NCBI RefSeq assembly: GCF_025143985.1
Contig: NZ_CP083564.1
Location: 2,573,001 to 2,637,000, forward strand
Length of the DNA: 64,000 nucleotides
Origin: Sulfitobacter sp. W027
Lineage (GTDB): Bacteria; Pseudomonadota; Alphaproteobacteria; Rhodobacterales; Rhodobacteraceae
Direction: 5' to 3'
Shown here: in pieces, positions 31,747 through 41,069 of the stretch
How the letters are laid out: the number at the start of each line of letters is the position of its first letter
Position numbering within the stretch: the first letter of the stretch is position 1
Program-made: the position numbers and the translations under genes
Notes under the pieces: model-generated
The model's database searches: none
Told to the model about the DNA's origin: nothing
What the model saw: the letters and a program-made list of their open reading frames with translations, nothing else

Positions 31747-32664
31747 TTACGCCGCTGCCTGCACCGCCAGATCAGCCATCCGCAACACAGCCTCGCGGCT
31801 TGCGGCCACCGCGATGAACCGCGCGTTATGACAGAATTTCGCCCCTGGCACCCCGCTTGCGGCCTCAAACTCGGCATCTGTCAGCCCGGCCCAAGCTTCA
31901 GGCAGGTCGGCACGGGCTTCAAAGCTGTCGCCGCTCTTGCGGATCGTGGTCAGGGCCCAATCTTCGCCGCGCGGATGCACGACGAACAACAGGTGATCCG
32001 CCCCCGCTTTCTCCACCGCCCCGCGGAAGGGCATGCCATTTGGCAGCTCTAAGACACGCCCGTCGCCTGCGGCCTCAATTGCCTGCATGACCATCGCCTC
32101 GGCCCGGCCCTTGGCAGCCTTGCCCTTGATCGCGGCTTCGACAAAGGCCCGCGCCACTGGCAAAGCGGCCATAAAGGCGCGGTCGTCGGCATCCTCGCCG
32201 CGTTCGTCGAAGACCGGCTTCAGCGTCTCCAGCAACACCGGGAGGGTCATGCCCGCTAGCGGCCCTGCCACCGAAGGTTCCAATGCGCCATTGTCGATCA
32301 GGTCCACAGGCAGGACGAAGCCTTGATCAAAACTGCGGTGAATATCCACAAGATCCGCCTCTGGGACGTCAAAGCTGCGCAGATAATCATGGCCATAGTG
32401 CTGCCAGATCAGCCCGAAAGAGCTGAAAGGCTGGCCATCCTCGCGCAGCGGTCCGGGGCGCTGATGGTGGTCAAAGATCAGCCCCTCAGGATCATAATCG
32501 CGGCCCACGTCATAAATAATCCGCCCCGCGCCCGGGGTGATCCAATCTGCATCGCGGCTGCGCAGCAGCGCGGCCTCAGGGTAGAGGCGGGTGAGAATGA
32601 CGGAGGACAAAAGCTCATCTGCGTGAAATCCCCCCGAATGGGTGACGAGATGGGTAATGGTCAT
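31747..32664 (-). CDS. MYG1 family protein
   Basis: The ATG at 32664 gives 305 residues and the family start TITHLVTHSGGFHADELLSSV; the frame extends upstream to 32835 but into unrelated residues. Conserved D and H clusters (HSGGFHADE near residue 9-17, FDHHQRPG near 70, DNGALE near 125) are typical of MYG1, a DHH-like metal-dependent family. Eukaryotic MYG1 is a 3'-5' RNA exonuclease; the bacterial role is unknown. The gene follows, in the same direction, a lipoprotein hydrolase gene after 88 bases. Confidence 0.85.
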   Translation of the reverse strand: MTITHLVTHSGGFHADELLSSVILTRLYPEAALLRSRDADWITPGAGRIIYDVGRDYDPEGLIFDHHQRPGPLREDGQPFSSFGLIWQHYGHDYLRSFDVPEADLVDIHRSFDQGFVLPVDLIDNGALEPSVAGPLAGMTLPVLLETLKPVFDERGEDADDRAFMAALPVARAFVEAAIKGKAAKGRAEAMVMQAIEAAGDGRVLELPNGMPFRGAVEKAGADHLLFVVHPRGEDWALTTIRKSGDSFEARADLPEAWAGLTDAEFEAASGVPGAKFCHNARFIAVAASREAVLRMADLAVQAAA

Positions 32665-32752
32665 GGGGGCTGGCTCCGCTCGGGCTGGGGGTAAGGGTAA
32701 TCGCTTGCGCCCCAATACTGCGGGGCGCGGCCCTAGTGCAAGCCGCCCTGCC

Positions 32753-33856
32753 CTAGCGCGACAGCGCGACCAGCGTGGCCGAGACAGGGTCAAGGATAAA
32801 CGCCCCCACCTGCGCACGGGTCTGCGCCAGCCCATCGCGCCGTTCGGGGATCAACTGCACGAGTGCCGCAAAGCGGTTGTGATGTGTCCCGTCTACCGCG
32901 CCGATCGCCGAGATGTCGACCAATAGAACACCGTGTCGTTTGGCAAGCGCCTGTACAGCTGGGGCGCTGGCATTGGTCCGCCCGACCCGAGGCCGCGCCC
33001 CTGCAAGACCTGCCGAGATACGCAGCGCCCGGTCATCAGGCGCAACCAAAATCGCCATCGGCAGCTCAAGAGGGCCGATAACCTCAATCTGTTTGCGGAA
33101 CACATCCACGTCGATATCCGGTGCCGCAAGGACCACATCGCTGAGCCGCGCGATCACTGCGTCCTCTGCTGACAGGCGCAATTGCCGCAGGGCCTCAGCC
33201 ACCAGCCAACCGCCCATGCTGTGACCGAAAAGCGTGATGTCCCCCACGTCAGGATCGGCGGCGAGGGTGCTGAGTAAGGCGACCAATTCATCGCGCGAGA
33301 AAGCGGCGGCATCTTTGTCTGCGACATAGCCCACCACCGTCCCGGCAGAGGGCCAAGCGAAGAGAATCGGCTGCTCTGACAAATGCCCATCTGCGGCCAC
33401 CTGCGCCAAGCGGAACAGTGATTCAGGGAAGGTCTGATTGTACCCGTGCACGAAAACCATAACGTCCTGCCGCGCCCCGCCCTCAGGCTGGATATCAAGC
33501 GCCGGCAATGGATCGCGGGCTGTCACTGCAAAGCTGCGGCTCGGATCCGGTTCTTCCCCGGGCCATTCGATCTTGCTGGCCTCGTGGTTGGGCGGGATCG
33601 CGATGGTGAACCGTTCGAAGCTCAGCTTTGATGCACGGGCGTTGGTATAATTGCCCGACTGCGGATCGCGTCCCCGCGTAGATGCCACGCTGATCGCCAC
33701 CGAGCGCGTGCTCTCACCCGCTGGAACCACCGTCAAGGTTTCCTCTCCCGGCCGCGGCACGCAGGCCGAGAGGATAACAATCGCCAGAGCACAAAGGCCG
33801 CGTAGCCCCCTGCCGACAAAGCTATGATTGTATCCGTCGCGCATCCCCGCCCCCAT
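32753..33856 (-). CDS. Alpha/beta hydrolase lipoprotein (DUF900 family)
   Basis: The 367-residue product has a lipobox (L-S-A-C, near residues 29-32), so it is a predicted lipoprotein, and the hydrolase core: FVHGYNQTFPESLFRLAQ as the oxyanion region, GHSMGG with the nucleophile serine, and a C-terminal THHNRF histidine. This pattern is that of DUF900, serine hydrolases of unknown substrate. The ATG at 33844 is equally possible as start. No operon partner is evident except MYG1 downstream. Confidence 0.8.
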   Translation of the reverse strand: MGAGMRDGYNHSFVGRGLRGLCALAIVILSACVPRPGEETLTVVPAGESTRSVAISVASTRGRDPQSGNYTNARASKLSFERFTIAIPPNHEASKIEWPGEEPDPSRSFAVTARDPLPALDIQPEGGARQDVMVFVHGYNQTFPESLFRLAQVAADGHLSEQPILFAWPSAGTVVGYVADKDAAAFSRDELVALLSTLAADPDVGDITLFGHSMGGWLVAEALRQLRLSAEDAVIARLSDVVLAAPDIDVDVFRKQIEVIGPLELPMAILVAPDDRALRISAGLAGARPRVGRTNASAPAVQALAKRHGVLLVDISAIGAVDGTHHNRFAALVQLIPERRDGLAQTRAQVGAFILDPVSATLVALSR

Positions 33857-33923
33857 CGCTCGGCGCAGTTCTAGCCTGATCGTCCAGCAAAATCATAGGC
33901 CAAAGGCAGCAGCTGACCGCGCA

Positions 33924-34682
33924 TCAGGAGGCGCCGGGCATGGCCCAGACCTCAGACAAAGCCGCGTCTCCGCCCTCTTCCGCCGCCAGCAACTTGCGCC
34001 CCGTGTCCAAAACCCCGTCACGGATGTCATTGGCAATCGCCGCGCTCAGCGCATCGCCGTCGCGCAGGGTCAGCGCGGCCAGCACCTCTTTGTGCCGGTC
34101 AATCTGATAGTATTCCGCGACCTCAGTGATGACCTGCCGTTGGAACGGGCCAAGCTGCAGCCAGATGCTTTCGATCATCGGCAAGGACGACTGCGCCGGG
34201 TTCACCGTATAGAGCATGCGGTGAAAGGCTTGGTTCATCAGCGTGAGTTGATCCGAATCCCGTTCTGCCACAAACCGATCCATGCTGCCGTCAATCTCGG
34301 TCAGCTTACCGATCACAATATCAGAGATATAGGGCAAGGCGCGCAGGGCGGCGTGGGTCTCAACCGAGATGCGCAGGGCGACCAGTTCCTCGAACCGATC
34401 AAGCGTCATCAACGGCACGGTCAGGCGGCGGTTATCTTTGATCTGGATTGCATGTTCCGAACTCAACCGCCGGACCGCTTCGCGCACCGGGGTCGGGCTC
34501 AGGTTCAGCCGCTCTGCGATGCCACGCATGGTCAGCGATGTGCCGGGCGTGATTGCGCCCAGCATGATTGCATTGCGCAGCCGCTCATAGACATATTCCT
34601 GCGTCGTCGCCCCCGGAATCTCAGGGATCTCGGGAATATTCAGTGCGTCGTTTTCCGTCTCGATCATCTCGCCGCCCTTCAT
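33924..34682 (-). CDS. GntR-family (FadR/FCD type) transcriptional regulator
   Basis: The product has 252 residues. It has an N-terminal winged helix-turn-helix (residues 28-90: QEYVYERLRNAIMLGAITPG, MRGIAERLNLSPTPVREAVRRL) and an all-helical FCD ligand domain with conserved H residues (HRMLY, DRHKEVLAAL). It is divergent from the glutamine-synthetase-like gene, with a 109-base gap containing two TGGTAT direct repeats, so it most likely controls that operon in response to an amine or acid. Confidence 0.88.
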   Translation of the reverse strand: MKGGEMIETENDALNIPEIPEIPGATTQEYVYERLRNAIMLGAITPGTSLTMRGIAERLNLSPTPVREAVRRLSSEHAIQIKDNRRLTVPLMTLDRFEELVALRISVETHAALRALPYISDIVIGKLTEIDGSMDRFVAERDSDQLTLMNQAFHRMLYTVNPAQSSLPMIESIWLQLGPFQRQVITEVAEYYQIDRHKEVLAALTLRDGDALSAAIANDIRDGVLDTGRKLLAAEEGGDAALSEVWAMPGAS

Positions 34683-34791
34683 CTCTTAGCTCCAACCATA
34701 CGCGGATGGCCAATTGACAGACAAGCGAATAGTGGTATGACGTTTCGTATAATGGTATCACATTTTTAACTTCGATATCGAAAGGGACCCC
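34683..34791. promoter_or_regulatory. GntR operator / ligase promoter region with TGGTAT repeats
   Basis: TGGTATGA at 34733-34740 and TGGTATCA at 34753-34760 are direct repeats 20 bases apart. A TTGACA at 34714-34719 and a TATAAT at 34748-34753 also occur, but their spacing is not that of one promoter. AAAGGGACCC at 34781-34790 is the ligase ribosome-binding site. GntR/FCD proteins typically bind TGGT-containing half-sites. Confidence 0.45.
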
Positions 34792-36141
34792 ATGTCTGAG
34801 AGCAAAGCCGAAGCCTGGTTGGCGCAACATCCTGAGATCGAATCGATCTTCGCCTGCGTCTGCGACCTCAACGGCACCATGCGCGGCAAACGGGTGCCTG
34901 CCGATCAAGTCTCCAAGGTCGTTGAGGGTGGTTTGCGAATGCCCCTGTCCATCGTCGGCATGGATATCTGGGGCGAAGATGTCGAAAACAGCGAACTGGT
35001 GTTTGAAACCGGGGATTCCGACGGGCTGTGCGATTTCACGGGCCGCCCCCTCATGCCCATCACATGGACCTCGCGCCCGACCGCGCTGGCGATGCTGTGG
35101 ATGCGTCAGGAAAACGGCGCGCCCTTCCCCGGCGATCCGCGCCGGGCGCTGGCAGAAGTGGCCGCAAAATTCAAAGCGCGCGGGCTGACCCCCGTGGTCG
35201 CGACAGAGTTGGAGTTCTACCTTGTCGACCCGTCCGAGGATCACCCGCAGGCACCCTGCTCCCCTGTCACCGGCAAGCGGCTGGACTCCGATGGGGCAAT
35301 GTCGCTCGATGAGTTGCAGCATTTCGATGAGTTCCTGAACGAGGTCTATGACGCCTGCGAATTGCAGGGCATCCCGGCAGACGCGGCAATCTCGGAAAAC
35401 GGGGCAGGTCAGTTTGAGATCAACATGCGCCATGTCGATGACCCGCTGCGCGCGGCAGATGATGCGGTGCTGTTCAAGCGGCTGGTGCGCGGTATCGCCC
35501 GCAAACACGGGTTCGCCGCCACCTTCATGGCTAAACCCTATGGCGATCTGGCAGGCAGCGGTTTTCACGTGCATTTCTCACTGGTGGATGAGAACGGCGT
35601 TAACGTATTTGACAATGGTGGGGATGAGGGCACGCCCCTGATGCTCAACGCCGTGGCCGGTCTGTTGGCGACGATGCAGCAAAACACGCTGACCTTCGCG
35701 CCGCATGAGAACTCCTACCGTCGCTTGCTGCCCGGTGCCCATGCGCCGACCAATGTCGCTTGGGGCTATGAAAACCGTACCGCGGCAATCCGAATTCCGG
35801 GCGGCGAAGGTAAGGCCCGGCGCATCGAACACCGCGTCGCCGGGGCCGATGCCAACCCCTATCTGGTGCTGACCAGCATCTTAGGCGGCGCGCTTTTGGG
35901 GATCGAGCAGGACATGCAGCCTGTCGCCCCGATCACCGGCGACGCCTATACGATGAAGCTCGACAACCTGCCGCTCGACTGGGCCACGGCGATTGATGCC
36001 TTCCGCAAAGGGCCGGATGTGCCCGCCATCTTCTCCGCACGCTTGCAAACCATGATGGTCGAATGCAAGACCCAAGAGCTGCGCAAATTCGCGCGCCAAG
36101 TGACCCATTTCGAATATGACACCTATCTGGAGATCGTCTGA
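34792..36141 (+). CDS. Glutamine-synthetase family ligase (gamma-glutamylamine type, PuuA-like)
   Basis: The 449-residue enzyme has the glutamine synthetase C-terminal catalytic domain: metal and substrate motifs SENGAGQFEIN, GSGFHVHFSL, PHENSYRRLLPGAHAPTNV and ENRTAAIRIP. The short N-terminal domain (CDLNGTMRGKRVP) is the form seen in gamma-glutamylputrescine synthetase and related ligases, not in housekeeping GlnA. With the FAD oxidase that follows (one-base overlap) it likely starts an amine catabolic route: amine plus glutamate to gamma-glutamylamide, then oxidation. The actual amine is not known; putrescine is a possibility. Confidence 0.82.
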   Translation: MSESKAEAWLAQHPEIESIFACVCDLNGTMRGKRVPADQVSKVVEGGLRMPLSIVGMDIWGEDVENSELVFETGDSDGLCDFTGRPLMPITWTSRPTALAMLWMRQENGAPFPGDPRRALAEVAAKFKARGLTPVVATELEFYLVDPSEDHPQAPCSPVTGKRLDSDGAMSLDELQHFDEFLNEVYDACELQGIPADAAISENGAGQFEINMRHVDDPLRAADDAVLFKRLVRGIARKHGFAATFMAKPYGDLAGSGFHVHFSLVDENGVNVFDNGGDEGTPLMLNAVAGLLATMQQNTLTFAPHENSYRRLLPGAHAPTNVAWGYENRTAAIRIPGGEGKARRIEHRVAGADANPYLVLTSILGGALLGIEQDMQPVAPITGDAYTMKLDNLPLDWATAIDAFRKGPDVPAIFSARLQTMMVECKTQELRKFARQVTHFEYDTYLEIV

Positions 36142-37451
36142 TGTCTCGCCAAAGCCACCCCTACGCCGGTGACGGCAGCCATACGTCAAGCTACTACGCG
36201 GCCTCGGCCAACCCGTCGCCCGAACGCCCAGAACTGAAGGGCGATCACGAGATTGACGTCTGCATCGTCGGGGCAGGCTATAGCGGGCTGTCGACGGGTC
36301 TGCATCTGGCCGAAAAGGGCTATAAGGTCGCCATCATCGAAGGCGCGCGCGTAGGCTGGGGGGCCTCGGGGCGCAACGGCGGGCAGATCGTCAACGGGTT
36401 GAACGCTAGCCTGCAAACGATCAAGCGCCGCTACGGTCAGGACACGGCGACCTTCGTGGCCGGGTTGGTGCAAGAAGGCGGCGAGATCATCCGCGAGCGG
36501 GTCCGCACCTATGACATCGAATGCGATCTCAAGGAAAAGAACATCTTCACCGGCCTCACGGCCGCGCATTTGCGCGAGTTGGAGGAGCGTCAGAAGCTCT
36601 GGCAGAGCTACGGCATCGACAACCAAGAGATGCTGGACAAGGACCAGTTGCGCGCCCACATCAATTCCGACCTCTATGAAGGCGGGCTGATCGACCATTC
36701 GGGCGGTCACATGCACCCGCTGAACCTTGCCCTTGGCGAGGCTGTGGCGTTTGAGAAAAACGGCGGTACGATTTACGAGAGGTCCCCCGTCACGGATGTG
36801 GATCACACCGCCGCCCGCCCCGTGGTCAGAACTGCCAAGGGCACGATGACCTGCAAGACGCTGGTGCTCTGCGGCAATGCCTACCTCGGCCATGTGGTGC
36901 CCGCGCTAACACCGCGCGTGATGCCCGTTTCGACCCAAGTCATGGCCACGGAACCACTCAGCGAAGCACAGGCCCATGCGCTGCTGCCCACCGATGCCTG
37001 CGTTGAAGATATCCGCTATATCCTCGACTACTATCGCTTGTCGGGCGACAAACGCATGCTCTTTGGCGGCGGCACGGTCTATGGCGGCGCGGACCCGCGC
37101 GACATTAAGGCCAAGCTGAAACGCAACATGGACAAGGTCTTTCCCCAGTTGAAAGACGTGAAGATCGACTACGCGTGGAGCGGGAATTTCGCCCTATCCT
37201 TTAGCCGCGTGCCGCAGATGGGCCGGATTGGTGACAACACCTATTTCGCCCATGGCTACAGCGGTCACGGCGTCACCGGCTCGCATACTTTCGGGCGTAT
37301 CCTGTCCGAGGCGATCGACGGCGATCTGACCCGCTTTGACGTTTTCGCCAATGTGCCATGGTTCCCCTTCCCCGGAGGGCGCATGCTTCGGGTGCCCTAT
37401 TCGGTGATGGGCTCTTGGTGGTACGGGCTGCGCGACCGCCTGGGCGTCTGA
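36141..37451 (+). CDS. FAD-dependent oxidoreductase (PuuB-like amine oxidase)
   Basis: The 436-residue protein has an FAD-binding Rossmann motif G-A-G-Y-S-G (residues 44-49, in DVCIVGAGYSGLSTGLHLAEKGY) after a short N-terminal extension with SYYAASANP, and then GWGASGRNGGQIVNG, all typical of gamma-glutamylputrescine oxidases and related DAO-type enzymes. The C-terminal YFAHGYSGHGVTGSH is also conserved. It shares a base with the ligase stop, and both are probably controlled by the divergent GntR protein. Confidence 0.85.
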   Translation: MSRQSHPYAGDGSHTSSYYAASANPSPERPELKGDHEIDVCIVGAGYSGLSTGLHLAEKGYKVAIIEGARVGWGASGRNGGQIVNGLNASLQTIKRRYGQDTATFVAGLVQEGGEIIRERVRTYDIECDLKEKNIFTGLTAAHLRELEERQKLWQSYGIDNQEMLDKDQLRAHINSDLYEGGLIDHSGGHMHPLNLALGEAVAFEKNGGTIYERSPVTDVDHTAARPVVRTAKGTMTCKTLVLCGNAYLGHVVPALTPRVMPVSTQVMATEPLSEAQAHALLPTDACVEDIRYILDYYRLSGDKRMLFGGGTVYGGADPRDIKAKLKRNMDKVFPQLKDVKIDYAWSGNFALSFSRVPQMGRIGDNTYFAHGYSGHGVTGSHTFGRILSEAIDGDLTRFDVFANVPWFPFPGGRMLRVPYSVMGSWWYGLRDRLGV

Positions 37452-37523
37452 AACCTTTTGACAGAACGGGGGGTTTCTTCACAGTAACGGGGCGCATTGC
37501 CCGTCATAAGCGGAAGGACCCCC

Positions 37524-38219
37524 ATGCCCGATCAAAAGCCCGTCTCGACAATCGTCTTCGACGTCAATGAGACCCTCCTCGACATCACCACGCTAGAGCC
37601 CCTGTTCCTGCGTGTGTTTGGCAAAGCCTCCGTTCTGCGGGAGTGGTTTGCGGAACTGATCCTTTATTCCCAAACCATGACCCTCTCGGGCCGCTACGCG
37701 CCCTTTGGCGCACTGGCGGGCGGCGTCTTGCGGATGGTCGGCGCGAATAAGGGCATGACGGTGACGGATGGTGACGTGGCCGAATTAAAATCTCTCATCG
37801 GCTCCATGCCCGCCCATCCCGATGCCGCCCCCGCCCTGCGCAAACTGCAAGAGGCGGGCTTCCGGCTGGTCACATTAACCAACTCACCCCCCTCCCCCGC
37901 GCCAACACCGCTTGAGAAAGCCGGGATCGCCGACTTCTTTGAGCGCAGTTTTAGCGTGGATGAGGTGGAAAAGTTCAAACCCCATCCGGCGACCTACCAA
38001 ATGGTGGCCGAAGCGCTTGATCTGGAAACTGAAGATCTTTGCATGGTGGCTTGTCACTTGTGGGACACCATCGGCGCACAGGCGGCGGGGTGCCAGGGGG
38101 CTTTTCTGACCCGCCCCAACAACAACCTGATTGCCGCTGGAAACGTGCCACAGCCGCATTATGTCTCAGACGATTTGGTTGATCTAGCCGACCAGATCAT
38201 CGCCGCGAACCGCGCCTGA
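37524..38219 (+). CDS. Haloacid dehalogenase type II (HAD superfamily)
   Basis: The ATG at 37524 has GGAAGGA upstream; the product has 231 residues. The nucleophile motif is FDVNETLLD with Asp13, followed by LTNSP (motif II), K in KFKPHPATY (motif III) and CHLWDTIGAQAAG (motif IV). The N-E-T-L-L-D form is that of L-2-haloacid dehalogenases and related haloalkanoate enzymes; some family members act on phosphates. It follows the oxidase after 72 bases and converges on yehW with 3 bases between the stops. Confidence 0.82.
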   Translation: MPDQKPVSTIVFDVNETLLDITTLEPLFLRVFGKASVLREWFAELILYSQTMTLSGRYAPFGALAGGVLRMVGANKGMTVTDGDVAELKSLIGSMPAHPDAAPALRKLQEAGFRLVTLTNSPPSPAPTPLEKAGIADFFERSFSVDEVEKFKPHPATYQMVAEALDLETEDLCMVACHLWDTIGAQAAGCQGAFLTRPNNNLIAAGNVPQPHYVSDDLVDLADQIIAANRA

Positions 38220-38222
38220 TCC

Positions 38223-38957
38223 TCAACCGCCCATGCGCCGCGCCAGCCGGGTTTCCAACTGCACCATCGCGTCATAAATCAGCACTGCAAACAGCCCAAC
38301 CGCCAGCCCGCCCTGAACGACAAAGGCGGTGTTGTTGGTCAAAAGCCCGGCGATGATCACCTCACCCAAGGTCCGCGCGGCGACGGTAGAGCCAATGGTC
38401 GCCGTGCCAAGCGCGATGACGATTGAGAGACGGATGCCCGTCAGCGTCACCGGCAGGGCCAAAGGCAGCTCCACCTGCCAAAGCCGCTGCCAACGGCTGA
38501 GCCCAATGCCCCGCGCCGCCTCCATCGTGGCGGGGGGCAGATTGGTCAACCCCGTCACCGCATTCTCGAAGATCGGCAGCAGACCATAGAGAAACAGCGC
38601 CACCAGCGTCGGCCCCGCGCCAAAGCCCAAGGCCGGCACGGCCAGTGCCAGCACGGCGACGGGGGGGAAGGTCTGGCCCATGTTGGTGATGGTGCGCGAC
38701 AGCGGCCGGAACGCCGCCCCCGCCGGGCGGGTGACGAGGATCGCCAATGTCACCGCCACCACAGTCGCCGCAGCCGAGGCCATGGCGACCAGCGCCAGAT
38801 GGCTGAGCGAAAGCGACAGAAGCGAAGCGCGCTCATAGATCACCGGGCCTCCCGTCGGAGCCAAGGGCGCCAGCAGCGGCGTGAACCACTCAGGCCGCAG
38901 GACCAAGGCCAGCAGGATCGCAATCAACAAGGGCCGCAGGATCCACCCGATCCTCAT
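38223..38957 (-). CDS. yehW: YehW-like osmoprotectant ABC permease
   Basis: The 244-residue protein has about six membrane helices and the binding-protein-dependent transport signature around GIGLSRWQRLWQVELPLALPVTLTGIR. Length and its place as last of a substrate-binding / permease / ATPase / permease operon match YehW (243 residues in E. coli). It overlaps the ATPase gene by 4 bases. The system imports glycine-betaine-type osmolytes in related bacteria, with modest affinity. Confidence 0.85.
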   Translation of the reverse strand: MRIGWILRPLLIAILLALVLRPEWFTPLLAPLAPTGGPVIYERASLLSLSLSHLALVAMASAAATVVAVTLAILVTRPAGAAFRPLSRTITNMGQTFPPVAVLALAVPALGFGAGPTLVALFLYGLLPIFENAVTGLTNLPPATMEAARGIGLSRWQRLWQVELPLALPVTLTGIRLSIVIALGTATIGSTVAARTLGEVIIAGLLTNNTAFVVQGGLAVGLFAVLIYDAMVQLETRLARRMGG

Positions 38958-39889
38958 GCGTGCTGCCCTGCCCGGGCGCGGATCGCATCAAGGGTCACCC
39001 GGCCTATCGGCACCCAGTCTTTCGCGACCGGCACCGCCTCGCGCCCCGTCCAAAGACAGGCCGAGAGCGCGTCGCGCAGGCTGGCGTCGGCGGACAGCGC
39101 TTCGCCTTCGGCGCTGCCCTCTTCCACCAATTCGGCGACGGGGATCAATGAGAGAAGCCGCAGGGGACGCTCCACATCGCCGACCATATCCGCGACGAAG
39201 TCGGTCGCGGGCGCGGCGATGATTTCAGCCGGCGTGCCATGCTGCACCAACTTGCCACCGTCCATCACCGCCACGCGGTCTCCCAGCCGGATCGCCTCTT
39301 CCATGTCATGGGTGACCAGCATGATGGTGGAGCCAAGCTGCTGCTGAATGCGCCGCAAATCCTCCTGCGCGCGGGTGCGGATGATCGGATCCAGCGCGCC
39401 AAAGGGTTCGTCCATCAACAGCAAATCAGGCCGCGAGGCCAAGGCCCGCGCCACGCCGACCCGCTGCTGCTGCCCGCCCGAAAGCTCTGCCGGATAGCGG
39501 TTGCGAAACTGCGCGGGGTCCATGGAAAAAAGCTCAAGCAGTTCATCCACCCGCGCCGCGATCTTGTCACGCGGCCACCCCAACAGTTGCGGCACCGCGC
39601 CGATGTTGCGCCCGACCGTATGATGCGGGAACAGCCCATGCCCCTGAATGGCATAGCCGATACGCCGTCGCAGGATATGCGGCTTGACCGATAACGTAGA
39701 CTCGCCGTTGATCCGCACCTCGCCCGAGGTGGGTTCCTCCAACCGGTTGATCATTCGCAAAAGCGTCGTCTTACCCGAGCCGGAGGTGCCGACGATCACC
39801 GTGATCGTCCCCGTCTCCACGGTCATCGACACTGCGTCGACCGCGCGAATGCCCGCGTAGGTCTTGGTGATGCGGTCAATCTCAATCAT
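38954..39889 (-). CDS. yehX: YehX-like osmoprotectant ABC ATP-binding protein
   Basis: The 311-residue ATPase has Walker A GTSGSGKT at residues 34-41, the signature [15 protein letters not shown], Walker B LLLMDEPFGALD and the H-loop LVTHDMEEAI. A C-terminal extension of about 70 residues lies beyond the core; the CBS domains of OpuA-type ATPases are not evident. Size and operon fit YehX. It overlaps yehY by 4 bases. Confidence 0.88.
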   Translation of the reverse strand: MIEIDRITKTYAGIRAVDAVSMTVETGTITVIVGTSGSGKTTLLRMINRLEEPTSGEVRINGESTLSVKPHILRRRIGYAIQGHGLFPHHTVGRNIGAVPQLLGWPRDKIAARVDELLELFSMDPAQFRNRYPAELSGGQQQRVGVARALASRPDLLLMDEPFGALDPIIRTRAQEDLRRIQQQLGSTIMLVTHDMEEAIRLGDRVAVMDGGKLVQHGTPAEIIAAPATDFVADMVGDVERPLRLLSLIPVAELVEEGSAEGEALSADASLRDALSACLWTGREAVPVAKDWVPIGRVTLDAIRARAGQHA

Positions 39890-41052
39890 GCGCGGTCCTT
39901 TGGGGTCTTGCGGGTCAGCTCGACCAAAATGTCCATCACGATGGCCGCTGTCAGCGCCAGCACCACGGTCGGCAGTGCGCCCAACAGGATCAGGTCGGTC
40001 GCGGTTTGGTTCAGCCCTTGAAAAACAAACGTCCCGAAACCGCCGCCGCCGATTAGCCCGGCGATCACGGCCAGACCGATGTTCTGCACTAGAACGATGC
40101 GCAGGCCCGTGAGGATGATCGGCAGGCCCAGCGGCAACTCCACCCGCAACAGACGCTGCAGCGGCGTCATCCCCATGCCCCGCGCAGCCTCAAGCGCCGC
40201 CGGAGGAGCAGAGGCAAGCCCCGCCACGGTATTGCCGACCACAGGCAGCAGCGAATAGAGCACCAGCGCCAGAAAGGCCGGGGCAAAGCCAATGCCCGCG
40301 ATGCCAAGCGCCCGCGCGCCCGGCAGATTGGCCCCCACCCAGCCGAGGATCGGGATCATCAGGCCGAACATGGCAAGCGACGGAATGGTTTGCAGAAAGC
40401 TCAGCACTGGCAGCGTGGCGCCGCGCAGGCTGGCAAGGCGGTGGCAAAGTACGCCAAGCGGAAAGCCAATCACCGCCGCTGCGGCGAGCGAGCCGAAGGC
40501 CAAGCCAAGATGGCGCATGAATTCCCGCCCGAAAGCATCCGCGCGGCTGGCATATTCTTGCATCACCGACAGATCCGACAGCGCGCCCGACCACAAGATC
40601 ACCCCCAGCACCGCCAACACAGCCACCAACACCCCGCCCCGCATCAACGGCCCCGGTGCCAGCGCGGCCAGCGCATCGGCCATCAGCAGCATGAAAACAA
40701 TCAGCAGGCACCAAAACCCTACGGAGGGCGATACACGCGCGTATTCACCGGCCTCAACCAGCAGGCCAGACGCGCCTTGGGTCAACAGCCAAAGCAACCC
40801 GCCCAAGCCCAGAACCGCGCCCCCGGTGCGCAGGCGATTGCGGCCCGCAGGCAGCCCCATAACAAGCCCCGCCCCAATGGCGATAAGTCCCGGCAGCACC
40901 ATCGGCAAAGAGGCCACGCCACATGCCATCACCCCCTCACCCGCGACGATGCGGTTGGCCGCCAGCGTCATGAAAGGGGTCAACAGCGCCGCCGCGCCCA
41001 ACACGGCGAACAAAAGCCCCGGCGCAGAAATTGCTGCGCCGGGGCCGGTCAA
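39886..41052 (-). CDS. yehY: YehY-like osmoprotectant ABC permease (long form)
   Basis: The 388-residue permease has an N-terminal set of hydrophobic helices (about residues 10-180) in front of the usual permease domain (about 190-380) with AARGMGMTPLQRLLRVELPLGLPIILTGLR. The N-terminal extension and overall length match YehY (385 residues in E. coli) and distinguish it from YehW-like short permeases. It follows the binding-protein gene after 17 bases. Confidence 0.86.
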   Translation of the reverse strand: MTGPGAAISAPGLLFAVLGAAALLTPFMTLAANRIVAGEGVMACGVASLPMVLPGLIAIGAGLVMGLPAGRNRLRTGGAVLGLGGLLWLLTQGASGLLVEAGEYARVSPSVGFWCLLIVFMLLMADALAALAPGPLMRGGVLVAVLAVLGVILWSGALSDLSVMQEYASRADAFGREFMRHLGLAFGSLAAAAVIGFPLGVLCHRLASLRGATLPVLSFLQTIPSLAMFGLMIPILGWVGANLPGARALGIAGIGFAPAFLALVLYSLLPVVGNTVAGLASAPPAALEAARGMGMTPLQRLLRVELPLGLPIILTGLRIVLVQNIGLAVIAGLIGGGGFGTFVFQGLNQTATDLILLGALPTVVLALTAAIVMDILVELTRKTPKDRA

Positions 41053-41069
41053 TGTCCGGATGGCGGAGA

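Noticed and set aside
34714..34753. TTGACA and TATAAT as one promoter of the ligase operon
   Set aside because: Spacing is 28 bases, too long for a single sigma-70 promoter.
34621..35574. A 317-codon open frame antisense to the glutamine-synthetase-like gene
   Set aside because: No ribosome-binding site or protein family features; the sense strand encodes a clear enzyme.
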